The notes beneath the pieces are model-generated. The model searched no databases. It was not told the origin of the DNA and was given only the letters and a program-made list of their open reading frames with translations. Below are positions 10,027 to 22,932 of a stretch of 64,000 nt of DNA, piece by piece. Source of the DNA: Stappia sp. WLB 29 (GTDB taxonomy: Bacteria; Pseudomonadota; Alphaproteobacteria; Rhizobiales; Stappiaceae); contig NZ_JALBGD010000015.1 in the NCBI RefSeq assembly GCF_023507705.1, positions 20,043 through 84,042 on the forward strand, given 5' to 3'. Position numbers and translations under genes: made by a program. Positions within the stretch are counted from its first letter, which is position 1. Every line of letters starts with the position of its first letter.

Positions 10027-10309
10027 CCGATCCACCTGCACCGCCACCCTCCGAATCTTTGACAAGGAGATATGCGATGAATAGGCACTTCTCGCAAGCG
10101 GTCGAGGGTTGCATCCGCCGATATGGTTTCCAAGCGCACCGAGCATGATTGACGAATGGCCGGCTTTCCGTTTGGCCGGCCCTTTGCTATAGGGGCCGCG
10201 CGGCCCCTGCGTCCGGCGGCGCCAACCTGCAACGGCAGGCGCCCGGCAGGGCCGGACGTATCGGGCGCATCAGGCGCGCAAGCCACCCAAGACGCGAGGT
10301 CATCTGCAC

Positions 10310-11524
10310 ATGGCGAAGATTAAGGTTGTCAATCCGGTTGTCGAACTCGACGGCGACGAGATGACCAGGATCATCTGGCAGTTCATCAAGGACAAGCTGA
10401 TCCACCCCTATCTCGACATCGACCTGAAGTACTATGACCTTTCGATCGAGAAGCGCGACGAGACGGACGACCAGATCACCGTCGACGCCGCCAACGCCAT
10501 CAAGAAGTACGGCGTCGGCGTGAAATGCGCCACGATCACGCCGGACGAGGCCCGCGTCGAGGAGTTCAACCTCAAGAAGATGTGGCGCTCGCCGAACGGC
10601 ACGATCCGCAACATCCTCGGCGGCGTGATCTTCCGCGAGCCGATCATCATGCAGAACGTCCCGCGCCTGGTGCCGGGCTGGACCCAGCCGATCATCGTCG
10701 GTCGTCATGCCTTCGGCGACCAGTACCGCGCCACCGACTTCCGGTTCCCGGGCAAGGGCAAGCTGACGGTCAAGTTCGTCGGCGAAGACGGCACCACCAT
10801 CGAGCACGAAGTGTTCGACGCCCCGTCTTCGGGCGTGGCCATGGCGATGTACAACCTCGACGATTCGATCCGCGACTTCGCCCGCGCCTCGATGAACTAC
10901 GCCCTGCAGCGCGGCGTGCCCTGCTACCTGTCGACCAAGAACACCATCCTCAAGGCCTATGACGGGCGCTTCAAGGACATCTTCCAGGAAGTGTTCGACG
11001 CCGAGTTCAAGTCGGCCTTCGAAGCCAAGAAGATCTGGTACGAGCACCGCCTGATCGACGACATGGTCGCCGCTGCGCTGAAGTGGTCGGGCGGCTATGT
11101 CTGGGCCTGCAAGAACTACGACGGCGACGTACAGTCCGACATCGTCGCGCAGGGCTTCGGCTCGCTCGGCCTGATGACCTCGGTGCTGATGACCCCGGAC
11201 GGGCAGACGGTGGAGGCGGAAGCCGCCCACGGCACCGTCACCCGTCACTACCGCCAGCACCAGCGCGGCGAGGAGACCTCGACCAACCCGATCGCCTCGA
11301 TCTTCGCCTGGACCCGCGGCCTTGCCCACCGGGCCAAGCTCGACGACAACCAGGAACTGGCGAACTTCGCCGCGACCCTGGAAAAGGTCTGCATCGACAC
11401 CGTCGAGTCCGGCCACATGACCAAGGACCTGGCGCTGCTGGTCGGCCCGGACCAGAAGTGGCTGACCACCAACGGCTTCCTCGACAAGATCGACGAGAAC
11501 CTGAAGAAGGCCATGGCCGCCTGA
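10310..11524 (+). CDS. icd: NADP-dependent isocitrate dehydrogenase
   Basis: The protein has 404 residues, the eukaryote-like (IDH1-type) form common in alphaproteobacteria rather than the 416-residue E. coli form. The start [23 protein letters not shown] and the segments KSPNGT-like ([13 protein letters not shown]), NYDGDVQSD and [11 protein letters not shown] are typical of substrate and NADP binding. It oxidises isocitrate to 2-oxoglutarate and CO2 in the TCA cycle. It is monocistronic with a strong terminator after it. Confidence 0.98.
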   Translation: MAKIKVVNPVVELDGDEMTRIIWQFIKDKLIHPYLDIDLKYYDLSIEKRDETDDQITVDAANAIKKYGVGVKCATITPDEARVEEFNLKKMWRSPNGTIRNILGGVIFREPIIMQNVPRLVPGWTQPIIVGRHAFGDQYRATDFRFPGKGKLTVKFVGEDGTTIEHEVFDAPSSGVAMAMYNLDDSIRDFARASMNYALQRGVPCYLSTKNTILKAYDGRFKDIFQEVFDAEFKSAFEAKKIWYEHRLIDDMVAAALKWSGGYVWACKNYDGDVQSDIVAQGFGSLGLMTSVLMTPDGQTVEAEAAHGTVTRHYRQHQRGEETSTNPIASIFAWTRGLAHRAKLDDNQELANFAATLEKVCIDTVESGHMTKDLALLVGPDQKWLTTNGFLDKIDENLKKAMAA

Positions 11525-11562
11525 CGAGCTGCCTGACGGCAGCCTGCCGACGACCTTGCGAA

Positions 11563-11588
11563 AGGCGCCCCTTGCGGGCGCCTTTTTG
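11563..11588 (+). terminator. Rho-independent terminator of icd
   Basis: An eight-base arm AGGCGCCC, loop CTTGC and arm GGGCGCCT run into a T tract. It starts about 39 bp after the icd stop. Confidence 0.9.
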
Positions 11589-11681
11589 CGCTTCGGGCCA
11601 CCCGACCATCTTGCGGAGCGCGACGCGGCGCGCGCAAGCCGCTAACATGTCGGCAGTCTTCCGTTCAGGAGTCCCATCCCG

Positions 11682-12128
11682 ATGACCCTGCGCTCTCCTT
11701 CCGTGGTCCGTCTGCTTGTCGCCGCCCTCACCCTCTTCGCCCTCGCCCTTCCCATTCCCACCGCAGCGCAAGGCGCTCGCGAGCCGGCCCGCGGCACGCC
11801 CGAGCGCGTCGCGCTGATGGATGCGGTCCGCCCGCTGGTGGAGGTGCGCGTCGGCGGCCCGGTCGAGTTCGTGGTGGTGCGCTTGCAGGTTGCCGGCGAC
11901 TGGGCCTTCGCGATCCTCGACCCGCAACATCCCGGCGGCGCGCGGATCGACCCCGCGCGAACGATCTACGGCGAAGACTCCGAATACATGGACGGCCTGC
12001 GCACCTATGCCCTGCTGGTCAACGCGAACGGCCGCTGGAACATCGTCGATTATGCGGTGGGGCCCACCGATGCCTTCTGGGACGGCAACCCGCTCTATCG
12101 CAACATTCCGCGAGGCCTGCTCCCGTGA
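11682..12128 (+). CDS. Small secreted protein of unknown function
   Basis: The protein has 148 residues. Residues 1-29 form a clear Sec signal peptide (Leu/Ala-rich, ending PTAAQG). The mature part is about 118 residues with a likely beta-rich domain (VEFVVVRLQVAGDWAFAIL, YALLVNANGRWNIVDYAVGP). No family is recognised with certainty. The strand pattern and Trp-containing ends suggest a small periplasmic or extracellular domain. It is flanked by the icd terminator and a 143-bp gap before the cupin-like gene, in which no gene is seen. Confidence 0.75.
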   Translation: MTLRSPSVVRLLVAALTLFALALPIPTAAQGAREPARGTPERVALMDAVRPLVEVRVGGPVEFVVVRLQVAGDWAFAILDPQHPGGARIDPARTIYGEDSEYMDGLRTYALLVNANGRWNIVDYAVGPTDAFWDGNPLYRNIPRGLLP

Positions 12129-12271
12129 GGAAGCCGATCGCTCCTCCGGGAAAGCTTGCGTTTACCACTATGGAAAATTGACAGGTTTCCGGAGGAAGAA
12201 CTGCCGGGATTGCACCCATCTTCAACTTCTGAGCTCGATACTGTCGCAAAGTCGGAGCTGGAGAGGGAGCA

Positions 12272-13141
12272 ATGACCAAACTCGGATTGCCGGAGAACAT
12301 TGCAGAGATCTGGGACAGGGAGATCGTTCGCATTACGCACGACCTGCCCGACAACCCGCTGTTCTCGGACGAGGCGCTGGCCGAACTCGTCGCCAACAAC
12401 CCGGACGCCGTGCGCGAGATCGCCACGATGGACACCAGCGTCGAGGACAAGAGCCGCTGGCGCGCCAGCGACATCTCCGCCAACGACCCGCAAGGCCTGT
12501 TCGGCGCCGTGCGCAGCGGCGCGCTCTGGGTCAATATCGGCCATGTCGGCGGGCGCGATGCCCGCTACCAGCGGCTGATCGACGACATCATGGACCAGAT
12601 CGATGCGGCCGTTCCCGGCCCGGCCAGCTACAGCCGCCAGATCGGCATCCTCATCTCCTCCCCCCGTGCCCGCGTCTACTACCACGCGGACGTGCCGGGC
12701 CAGGGCCTCATCCACATCCGCGGCGAAAAGCGCATCTGGCTCTATCCCGGCCACGAGCCCTACCTCAAGCCGGAAGAGCTGGAGCGTGTGGTGACCGCAG
12801 TCACCGCCGAGGAGATCAGCTACGATCCCAGCTACGACGAGGCTGCCACGGTGATCGACCTGACGCCGGGCACCGCCCTGTTCTGGCCGCTCAACTGGCC
12901 GCACAGGGTCGTCAATGCCGACAGCCTCAACGTTTCGGCAACGGTCGAATACCACACGCCCAAGACCCGCCGGCACTTCGCGGTCAACTATGCCAATGGC
13001 GTGCTGCGCCATGGCCTCGGCGTGACGCCGCGCTCGCGCGCCATCGACGGGCCCGGCTTCTGGGGCAAGGCGGCCTTCGCCTATGCCTGCCGCAAGTCCG
13101 GCCTCGCCAGACGCCTGCTGCAGTCCGCCAAGGGAGCCTGA
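12272..13141 (+). CDS. Cupin/JmjC-like 2-oxoglutarate oxygenase-type protein
   Basis: The protein has 289 residues. A double-stranded beta-helix core is suggested by YYHAD (H138-x-D140), the turn GEKRIWLYPG at 151-160 and a distal NWPHRV (H211). These three residues form a candidate 2-His-1-carboxylate iron site, as in JmjC and aspartyl hydroxylase families. The activity is probably an iron and 2-oxoglutarate dependent hydroxylase, but no substrate can be named. A strong ribosome site (GGAGAGGGAG) precedes the ATG. The stop is 4 bp before the next start, so it is co-transcribed with the acyltransferase-like gene. Confidence 0.7.
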   Translation: MTKLGLPENIAEIWDREIVRITHDLPDNPLFSDEALAELVANNPDAVREIATMDTSVEDKSRWRASDISANDPQGLFGAVRSGALWVNIGHVGGRDARYQRLIDDIMDQIDAAVPGPASYSRQIGILISSPRARVYYHADVPGQGLIHIRGEKRIWLYPGHEPYLKPEELERVVTAVTAEEISYDPSYDEAATVIDLTPGTALFWPLNWPHRVVNADSLNVSATVEYHTPKTRRHFAVNYANGVLRHGLGVTPRSRAIDGPGFWGKAAFAYACRKSGLARRLLQSAKGA

Positions 13142-13145
13142 CCCG

Positions 13146-14354
13146 ATGGCGTATGTCGCCCGGCCGCTGGCCCGCCGCTTCGACAGCATCCACGATCCCG
13201 GCCTCGTCGAACGATGGACAAAGCTGGAGGAGAGCGGCGGTTCCACTGCCTTTCTCAGCCTCGACTTCGTGCGCTCCATGCAGGACGGGCTGGCGCCGGA
13301 GCGGCACGGCATGCCGCTCTATATCGCGATCGACGACGCACAGACCGGCGCGCCGTTGATGATCGTGCCGCTGCTCGCCGACACGCGCTTCGGCGTACGG
13401 CGCCTCGGATTTCTCGACTACGGCGTCGTCGACTACCACTTCCCGCTGGTCGATCCCAAGGCCTGTGCCGATCCGCAATGCTTTGTCGCCATCCGCCAGG
13501 CCTTCATCGCCGCCCTGCCGCCGCACGACGCCCTGCTTCTGTGCAAGGTCATCCGCGAATACCGCGGTATCCCCAATCCGCTCTGGATCGAAGACCGGCT
13601 GATCGACACCGGCGAGGGTGCCTCGCGCATCGACCTCGATCCGGACAGCCTGGAGCGGGCGCAGAGGAACCACTCGGTCTATCCGAAGATGGCAAAGCAA
13701 CGGGCAAAACTGGAAAAGCTGCCCGATTTCGAGATCGTCGAAGCCAGGACGCCTTGCGAGATCGACCAGCTTCTTGGCGTCATGGCGCGCCAGCGCCAGC
13801 AGCGGATGTCGGCGCAGGGTATCCCGGACCTTTTCCAGGACCCGGCAGTCTTCGCCCATTACCGCCGCCTGGCGATGGGCGGATGTAAGGACGGCAGGGT
13901 CCTCCTGCTGGGCATGAGGGTCGGCGAGACATGGCTGGCGACCAGCTACTGCCTGTGCCACCAGGGCGTCGTCACGGGGCTGCTGTGCTCGCTGGACGAA
14001 GGCCCCTATCGCAAGCATTCCCCCGGGCTCCTCGCCACGATCCTGGAGATCGAGTGGGGGCAGCGCCACGGCTTTGCGCTCTATGACTTCGGCGCCGGAA
14101 GCTACGGGTACAAGGACCGCTTCGGCGGCCGCCACCGCGTCATCAGGGCGCTCGACGTTGCACCAACCTTGCGCGGTTCGGCCTATCTCGCGGCCTGCCG
14201 CGCACGCATAAGCCTGCGTCTGTGGCTACGGGATCGACCCGCCCTGGCGCAAGCCGCACGCCGGGCGAAGACCCTGCTCGCCGCCGCCATGGGCCGCAAA
14301 CGCGGCCCGAAGAGCGGCACCGCGAGACGAACCCGGCCCTTGCCGCTCAACTGA
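13146..14354 (+). CDS. CelD/BcsL-type GNAT acyltransferase
   Basis: The protein has 402 residues. The C-terminal half contains the hallmark WGQRHGFALYDFGAGSYGYKDRFG, with the YDFG-x2-x-YGYK pattern of FemAB/CelD-like GNAT (acetyltransferase_6) proteins, which often act in polysaccharide or lipid-linked biosynthesis. The ATG at 13146, 4 bp after the cupin-like stop, is chosen over an upstream in-frame start that would overlap that gene. The C-terminus is rich in Lys/Arg. Together with the preceding oxygenase-like protein it forms a two-gene unit of unknown product. Confidence 0.75.
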   Translation: MAYVARPLARRFDSIHDPGLVERWTKLEESGGSTAFLSLDFVRSMQDGLAPERHGMPLYIAIDDAQTGAPLMIVPLLADTRFGVRRLGFLDYGVVDYHFPLVDPKACADPQCFVAIRQAFIAALPPHDALLLCKVIREYRGIPNPLWIEDRLIDTGEGASRIDLDPDSLERAQRNHSVYPKMAKQRAKLEKLPDFEIVEARTPCEIDQLLGVMARQRQQRMSAQGIPDLFQDPAVFAHYRRLAMGGCKDGRVLLLGMRVGETWLATSYCLCHQGVVTGLLCSLDEGPYRKHSPGLLATILEIEWGQRHGFALYDFGAGSYGYKDRFGGRHRVIRALDVAPTLRGSAYLAACRARISLRLWLRDRPALAQAARRAKTLLAAAMGRKRGPKSGTARRTRPLPLN

Positions 14355-14382
14355 CGCCCGAGGCATCCGCGCGGTCCTCTCC

Positions 14383-15873
14383 CTACGCCTTGTCAGGCCT
14401 GGCGCCGGGCGATCCGTCCTTCGCCCCGCCGTCGCCGTCCGGGTCCCGGTCTTGCGCGTCCGGCAGGCCGGAAAAAAGATCCGGCAGAACCTCGGTGTCC
14501 GGCCTCATGTCCGACAGGCCCTCGCCGTCGCTCGCAAGCGCGTCCTCCGTCTCGTCCGCAGGCTCGCCGACCGGCTCCACCTCTGCCGCCTCGGCGATCT
14601 CCTCCTCCACGATGTCTCCGCGGGGAAGATCCCGGCGGCGGCGCATCTCGTCCAGGATGCGGCGGGCGAGGTCCGGCTTGCGGATCAGCAGCGCATGCAG
14701 ATCCTGCGAGTCCAGCACCATCAGTTGGGCATCGGACGTCGCCATCACCGTTGCCGAACGCCGTCGCTCGCCGAGCACCGCCATCTCGCCGAAGAAGCCG
14801 CCCTCTTCAAGATGGACGCGGGCCTGGCCAATCGTCATCTCGACGAGGCCGGAGGCGATGAAGAACATGCTGCTCGCCGGTTCTCCGCGCTGGCTGATCA
14901 CTTGGCCGGCCTTGACCGACCGGCCGCGCAGCAGCCGGGCGATCTCCGCGATGTCGGCCGCCCGCAGATCCTGGAACAACGGCACCCGGGCGACCATGCC
15001 CCAGGTCACCGCGAAGTCGCGCGAATGGATCTCCCGGGCAAACGCGGTCGCCACGATGCCGACCGGCAGCGCCAGCAGCCCGTAGCCGAGCAGCATCACC
15101 AGCCCGCCCAGCACCTTGCCGGCCGGCGTGACCGGCACCACGTCGCCATAGCCGACCGTCGTCACCGTGGTCATCGCCCACCAGACCGCATCCGGGATCG
15201 TGCCGAAGGCCTGCGGCTGCACCTGGCGCTCGACCATGTACATGGCGGTGGCCGCCAGCATCACCACGCCGAAGATGATGATCAGGCTGGCGCCGATGGC
15301 GTGGCGCTCCGACAGCAGCGCATTGGTGAGCGAGCGCAGCGCCGGCGAGTAGCGTGCCAGCTTAAAGAACCTGGCGAGCCGCAGGATCACCATGACCTTG
15401 AAATCGGTGGGAACCAGAAGGATGCCCAGCACGAAGGGCAGAACCGCCAGCAGGTCGACGATGGCAGCCGGCTGCAGCGCATAGCGCAGACGCGCCATGA
15501 GCGGTGTGTCCTTGCGATAGGGCGGATGCAGGTTCGCCACCCACAGCCTTGCAAGATATTCGGCAAGGAACGTCGTGCCGATCACCAGCTCGGCCAGCGC
15601 GAAGGTGTCGTCCCACTCTGACGCCAGCGAGGGAACCGTCTCCAATGCCACCAGCGCGACCGCCGCCAGCACCAGAGCAATCAGCAACCGGTCGAACCAG
15701 CGCCCCTGCGGGTCGCCGGCCGAGCCGAGCTCCAGCCAGCGATAGAGGCGCCAGCGGAGCCGTGCCACGCGCCCCGCCGGCGCAGGCGAATCCTCGCCCG
15801 AATGCGGCCAGCCGGGCGCCGGCCGCGGCGGGTCGCCAACCTCTCCGGAAAGAGGATCGCGACCCGTTGCCAT
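14383..15873 (-). CDS. Cyclic-nucleotide-gated six-helix K+ channel (MlotiK1-like)
   Basis: The protein has 496 residues. Six hydrophobic segments lie between about 60 and 300. Segment 4 carries spaced arginines (ILRLARFFKLARYS), a voltage-sensor-like pattern. The pore has the K+ selectivity filter TVGYGD near residue 243. A C-terminal cyclic-nucleotide-binding domain includes GFFGEMAVLGERRRSATV, the phosphate-binding cassette with the conserved Arg. An acidic tail of about 80 residues (EEEIAEAAEVEPV onward) is an addition relative to MlotiK1. The start lies 4 bp after the alaS stop, so the two are probably one transcript. Confidence 0.92.
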   Translation of the reverse strand: MATGRDPLSGEVGDPPRPAPGWPHSGEDSPAPAGRVARLRWRLYRWLELGSAGDPQGRWFDRLLIALVLAAVALVALETVPSLASEWDDTFALAELVIGTTFLAEYLARLWVANLHPPYRKDTPLMARLRYALQPAAIVDLLAVLPFVLGILLVPTDFKVMVILRLARFFKLARYSPALRSLTNALLSERHAIGASLIIIFGVVMLAATAMYMVERQVQPQAFGTIPDAVWWAMTTVTTVGYGDVVPVTPAGKVLGGLVMLLGYGLLALPVGIVATAFAREIHSRDFAVTWGMVARVPLFQDLRAADIAEIARLLRGRSVKAGQVISQRGEPASSMFFIASGLVEMTIGQARVHLEEGGFFGEMAVLGERRRSATVMATSDAQLMVLDSQDLHALLIRKPDLARRILDEMRRRRDLPRGDIVEEEIAEAAEVEPVGEPADETEDALASDGEGLSDMRPDTEVLPDLFSGLPDAQDRDPDGDGGAKDGSPGARPDKA

Positions 15874-15877
15874 CGCG

Positions 15878-18556
<2,679 letters not shown>

Positions 18557-18958
18557 CAGGATCCCATCCGTTGCGCCGCGCCTGCCCGCCTGTCCCGCGG
18601 TCTTCGAATGGTCCGGAAGGGGGAGCGCGCCTGTCTTCGTTCTTGAGCCCGCTTTTAGCTTTGTGCCGGCAGCAAGTCCAGCGCGCGCCACGCCTTCGGC
18701 CGCGTCTTGCAACAGCAACCGCGGGCGGACCGCAAGCCGCTCTCCCGCGGACCTGCCTTTGCGTTCATGCGGCCGCGCCGATCGTATCCGCCAACCGCAC
18801 CTGCCGACCGCCCGGCGTCGGCAAGCGGCACCGCCGGAACGCTCCCGACGCGCCGGCCCGCCTAGGAACGGCCCTTGGGCATAACGGCCCCAGCCCGAAC
18901 GAACGGCGCCGGCGTCCCAAAAGCAAACAGCCGCCCCGAGGGGCGGCTGCGGCAGTTA
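18557..18958. other. Intergenic region between recA and alaS
   Basis: This 402-bp stretch has no convincing gene; open frames across it are Arg/Pro-rich translations of GC-rich DNA. The right end holds the recA terminator. The left part must carry the alaS promoter, and no clear -35/-10 pair is recognisable. Confidence 0.6.
18917..18950 (-). terminator. Rho-independent terminator of recA
   Basis: A nine-base inverted repeat (AGCCGCCCC / GGGGCGGCT) with a very short loop is followed on the minus strand by TGTTTGCTTTTGG. It lies just past the recA stop. Confidence 0.75.
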
Positions 18959-20038
<1,080 letters not shown>

Positions 20039-20090
20039 GAGGCTGCCATCCTTATTTCACGCCGCGCCCGGCGATTCAAACTGCGCTTTT

Positions 20091-20105
20091 GTACCATTTT
20101 TGTTC
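20091..20105 (-). promoter_or_regulatory. Candidate LexA (SOS) box of recA
   Basis: GTAC-N7-GTTC on the plus strand differs at one base from the alphaproteobacterial SOS operator GTTC-N7-GTTC. It is 53 bp upstream of the recA start. Placement at recA is exactly where this operator is expected. Confidence 0.65.
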
Positions 20106-20319
20106 TCATTGCGCAAGAAGCGCCAAGCCTTTGATCAGGCTTGACTATCCGGACTATGTTCCACCATTGTTCATGAATAGAACTTCTTCCCCCGCCGCGT
20201 CGGGCGCGCGAGAATCGGTCACAAGCGCCGGCAGCGCCGCACGGGGCGACGAGAAGGAGCAGCAGCAGGGGAGGAACCGCAAGACGCGCGCAGAGACGGC
20301 CGTGGTGCAACGCGGCGGT

Positions 20320-20898
20320 TTACGTCCAGATCTCTTCCGCGCCGTTTTCGACGACGTGGACGACACCCTGCGGCTCCTTCAGACGCAGGATCTGCGCATC
20401 ATCGAGCCCGAGGCAGATGCCGCGGATGACCTTGCCGATCTGGCCGTGTGCCACGGCAATGGTCGGGCGCGCGAGCGTGCCGAGCCAACGGCTCGCCCGC
20501 TCGCGTAGGTCGGCGAGGGTCTCCCCGCCCGGCGCGCCGAAATACCAGTCGTAGTCCGGCTTGCCGGCCATATGCGCGGGAAACCGCTCGATCATCTCGG
20601 GCTTGGTGAGGCCGCTGAGCTGCCCCAGGTCGATCTCCTTGAGCAGGTCCGTTGCGACCGGCCGAAGGTCGAAATGCTGCCGGATATTGGCGACCGTCTC
20701 CTGCACCCGGCCGATGGGGCTCGCCATCTGGTCGAAGCCATCTGGCGAGCCGAGCTCCCGCGCCAGGATCTCGCCGAGCCTTTGCGCCTGCTGCCGGCCC
20801 GTCTGCGTCAGCGGAGAGTCGAGATGCCCCTGGGCGCGGCCGGCCAGGTTCCACTCGGTTTCGCCATGACGCATGAAGACAAGTCGCGGGTGCTGCAA
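20320..20898 (-). CDS. Histidine phosphatase family protein
   Basis: The protein has 192 residues. The phosphohistidine motif MRHGETEWN is at residues 9-17 and the second catalytic His is in VAHGQIGK, so the branch-1 histidine phosphatase (phosphoglycerate-mutase-like) active site is complete. The substrate is not predictable; many such small proteins are broad phosphatases. The start is a TTG at 20898, chosen because no ATG or GTG precedes the first beta strand in frame; the ATG at 20874 would remove that strand. A 281-bp gap to recA holds the SOS box and nothing else recognised. Confidence 0.85.
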   Translation of the reverse strand: MQHPRLVFMRHGETEWNLAGRAQGHLDSPLTQTGRQQAQRLGEILARELGSPDGFDQMASPIGRVQETVANIRQHFDLRPVATDLLKEIDLGQLSGLTKPEMIERFPAHMAGKPDYDWYFGAPGGETLADLRERASRWLGTLARPTIAVAHGQIGKVIRGICLGLDDAQILRLKEPQGVVHVVENGAEEIWT

Positions 20899-21011
20899 GG
20901 GATCGGTCCGCCATCGGTTGAGGCATGGCGCTCGAAAGGCACCGGAGAGGAGCCCCGGCTACCCTTGCTGACTCCAAAAATCAATGTCGCCCAGTAGACG
21001 ACGCGCGCCCT

Positions 21012-21728
21012 TCAGAGCGACGGCTTCCCACGAAGTTTCAAGATCTCCGCGCGTAGTTTGAGGCGAGCACCTAATGGTTCACCATGCTTGGCTTCCCAGT
21101 CGAGCGCAGGTTGGATGTTATCTTCCGCGCGCCAAGGGATATCCAATTCCGGACAATGAACCTGCTCAAGGAAACGAATCTTTCGCTTCTTCAGCTGTTT
21201 CTGAAACGCGTCACTACAAAACACTCCGTAACCGTTCGGGCGAAGATAGAGACCTATCCAAAGATGGTGACTACCTATCCGTGGCGCACTTAGCGTGACT
21301 GATTTAGACGTGGGCAACCTGACATAAGGGCGGTCTATTTCTTCATATACCTGCCAATGAATGCCCGAAGGCTCAATCAGAACCGCATCGAATGCGACTG
21401 CGCAGTTGAAAACGTAATACATCTGCGGCAACGGCTCGCCGCTCTTAAATCGCAATTTCAGTGGCATGAACTGATGCACGCCGGGTTCGAATTCCTCGAC
21501 CAGATCCTTGAAGCGCTGGCTGACCGCGTTGCAACCACACATGGGAAAAACATCCGGCACACGCTTGGTCGTCGTCTGATGACCAGAAACCGGAATCTTG
21601 GTGGGGTCGACCCAATAATACTGACTTAACCCGAAGGCTCTGGCAGTCTTATCAGGATACTCCTTGTCATCAAATACGAAACCAGGTGTGGACCACGCTT
21701 GGTAGACAAGATTGAGCAGCCACGCCAT
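21012..21728 (-). CDS. Imm11-like (DUF1629) orphan immunity protein candidate
   Basis: The protein has 238 residues from the ATG at 21728, which has GGGGAACC just upstream. An in-frame longer version to 21788 exists. The segment SQRFKDLVEEFEPGVHQFMP and the hydrophobic YYVFNCAVAFDAV resemble the Imm11/DUF1629 fold of immunity proteins linked to polymorphic toxins. That assignment is by eye. Base composition is visibly closer to 50% GC than the surrounding roughly 66%, and codon choice uses many A/T third positions, which points to recent acquisition. No toxin gene is adjacent, so if it is an immunity protein it is an orphan. Confidence 0.6.
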   Translation of the reverse strand: MAWLLNLVYQAWSTPGFVFDDKEYPDKTARAFGLSQYYWVDPTKIPVSGHQTTTKRVPDVFPMCGCNAVSQRFKDLVEEFEPGVHQFMPLKLRFKSGEPLPQMYYVFNCAVAFDAVLIEPSGIHWQVYEEIDRPYVRLPTSKSVTLSAPRIGSHHLWIGLYLRPNGYGVFCSDAFQKQLKKRKIRFLEQVHCPELDIPWRAEDNIQPALDWEAKHGEPLGARLKLRAEILKLRGKPSL

Positions 21729-21865
21729 CGGTTCCCCGCGCTTTTCGTTTCGGTGCTTGAGCAAGAACCTATGCACCATTGGTTGCAAGCCGGTGAAGCC
21801 CCTCCCCTCGCATTGCGCGAGCCGGTATAAGCGGCTGCAAGAACAAAGGCCGGAGACCCGCCCGC

Positions 21866-22801
21866 ATGCCGATTGCCGCCTTCGGCGCTATCCACCTCGA
21901 CACGATCGCCCATGCGGACCGCCGGATCCTGCGCGAAACCTCCACGCCGGCAGCACTTGCCGTACGGCCGGGCGGCGTCGCGACCAATGTGGCGCGCGCG
22001 CTGGCGCGGCTCGACTGCCGCATCGCGCTGGCCGGCCGGCTGGGACGCGAGGCGGAGGCCGACGGGCTGCTGGTGCAGCTGATGGCGGAAGGCGTGGACA
22101 CCGCAGCCATCCGCCGCAGCGACCTGCCGAGCGGGCGCTATCTCGCCCTGCACGATCCCGACGGAACGCTGGCGGCGGCCGTCGTCGATGCCCGCATCAC
22201 CGAGACGCTGGAACCGGGCGCCCTGCTGCCGCTGACCAAGGCGCAGGAGGAAGCCGGCTGCTGGTTTCTCGATGCCAACCTGCCGCAGCCGCTTCTGGCG
22301 GAATTGGCGGAGACAGCGGGAGAGCGGAGGCTGGCGGCCGACGCGGTCTCGCGGGCCAAGGCCGCAAGGCTCGGCCCGATTCTGCCGCGTCTCGATCTGC
22401 TGTTCTGCAACCGTGCGGAGGCCGCCGCCCTGCTCCGGCAGGACGAGAGGCAGCAAGAGCCGGACGACGGCGGCGCGGAGGCGGCAAATGCGCTGGTGGA
22501 GGCCGGCGTGCGGGCCGTGGTGGTGACCCGGGGCGCAGCCCCCGTGCTTCTGGCGACCCGCTCGGGCATCGACGAGATCTCGCTGACGACATGCGATGGC
22601 GCAGCAGCCCCCCCGCCGCGGATCGTGGACGTGACCGGGGCGGGCGATGCGCTGATCGCCGGAACGCTGGCGGGCCTGGAGCACGGGTTTCCGCTTGCAC
22701 GGGCGGTCGCGGCCGGCATGCGCGCCGCAGCGCTGACGCTGGAAAGTCCCGGCGCGGTGGCGGACACATTGACGTGGGCAGCAATCGCGCCGACGAGATA
22801 A
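21866..22801 (+). CDS. psuK: PfkB-family kinase, probable pseudouridine kinase
   Basis: The protein has 311 residues. The ribokinase/PfkB signatures are present: the N-terminal GGVATNVARALARL glycine motif and the C-terminal anion-hole/catalytic motif DVTGAGDALIAG. The family phosphorylates sugars or nucleosides. The function is inferred from the next gene, psuG: in that pathway PsuK makes pseudouridine 5'-phosphate, which PsuG splits. A 131-bp gap separates the two same-strand genes. An enzyme of the same fold acting on another nucleoside is the main alternative. Confidence 0.8.
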   Translation: MPIAAFGAIHLDTIAHADRRILRETSTPAALAVRPGGVATNVARALARLDCRIALAGRLGREAEADGLLVQLMAEGVDTAAIRRSDLPSGRYLALHDPDGTLAAAVVDARITETLEPGALLPLTKAQEEAGCWFLDANLPQPLLAELAETAGERRLAADAVSRAKAARLGPILPRLDLLFCNRAEAAALLRQDERQQEPDDGGAEAANALVEAGVRAVVVTRGAAPVLLATRSGIDEISLTTCDGAAAPPPRIVDVTGAGDALIAGTLAGLEHGFPLARAVAAGMRAAALTLESPGAVADTLTWAAIAPTR

Positions 22802-22932
22802 AAAAGGATGCGCGGCAGCCGCCACCCGGCCATGCGCAAACGGGGTGGCCGGGCGCCTCGACAGCGACGGGGCGCCGGCCCTATAAGGCGGTCCGCACCC
22901 GGCAGGGGACGGCAGGACGGAGCGAATTCGAC

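Noticed and set aside
10158..10186. Hairpin GGCCGGC/GCCGGCC upstream of icd as a terminator
   Set aside because: No rightward gene precedes it, and the following CTTTGC is too short for a T tract.
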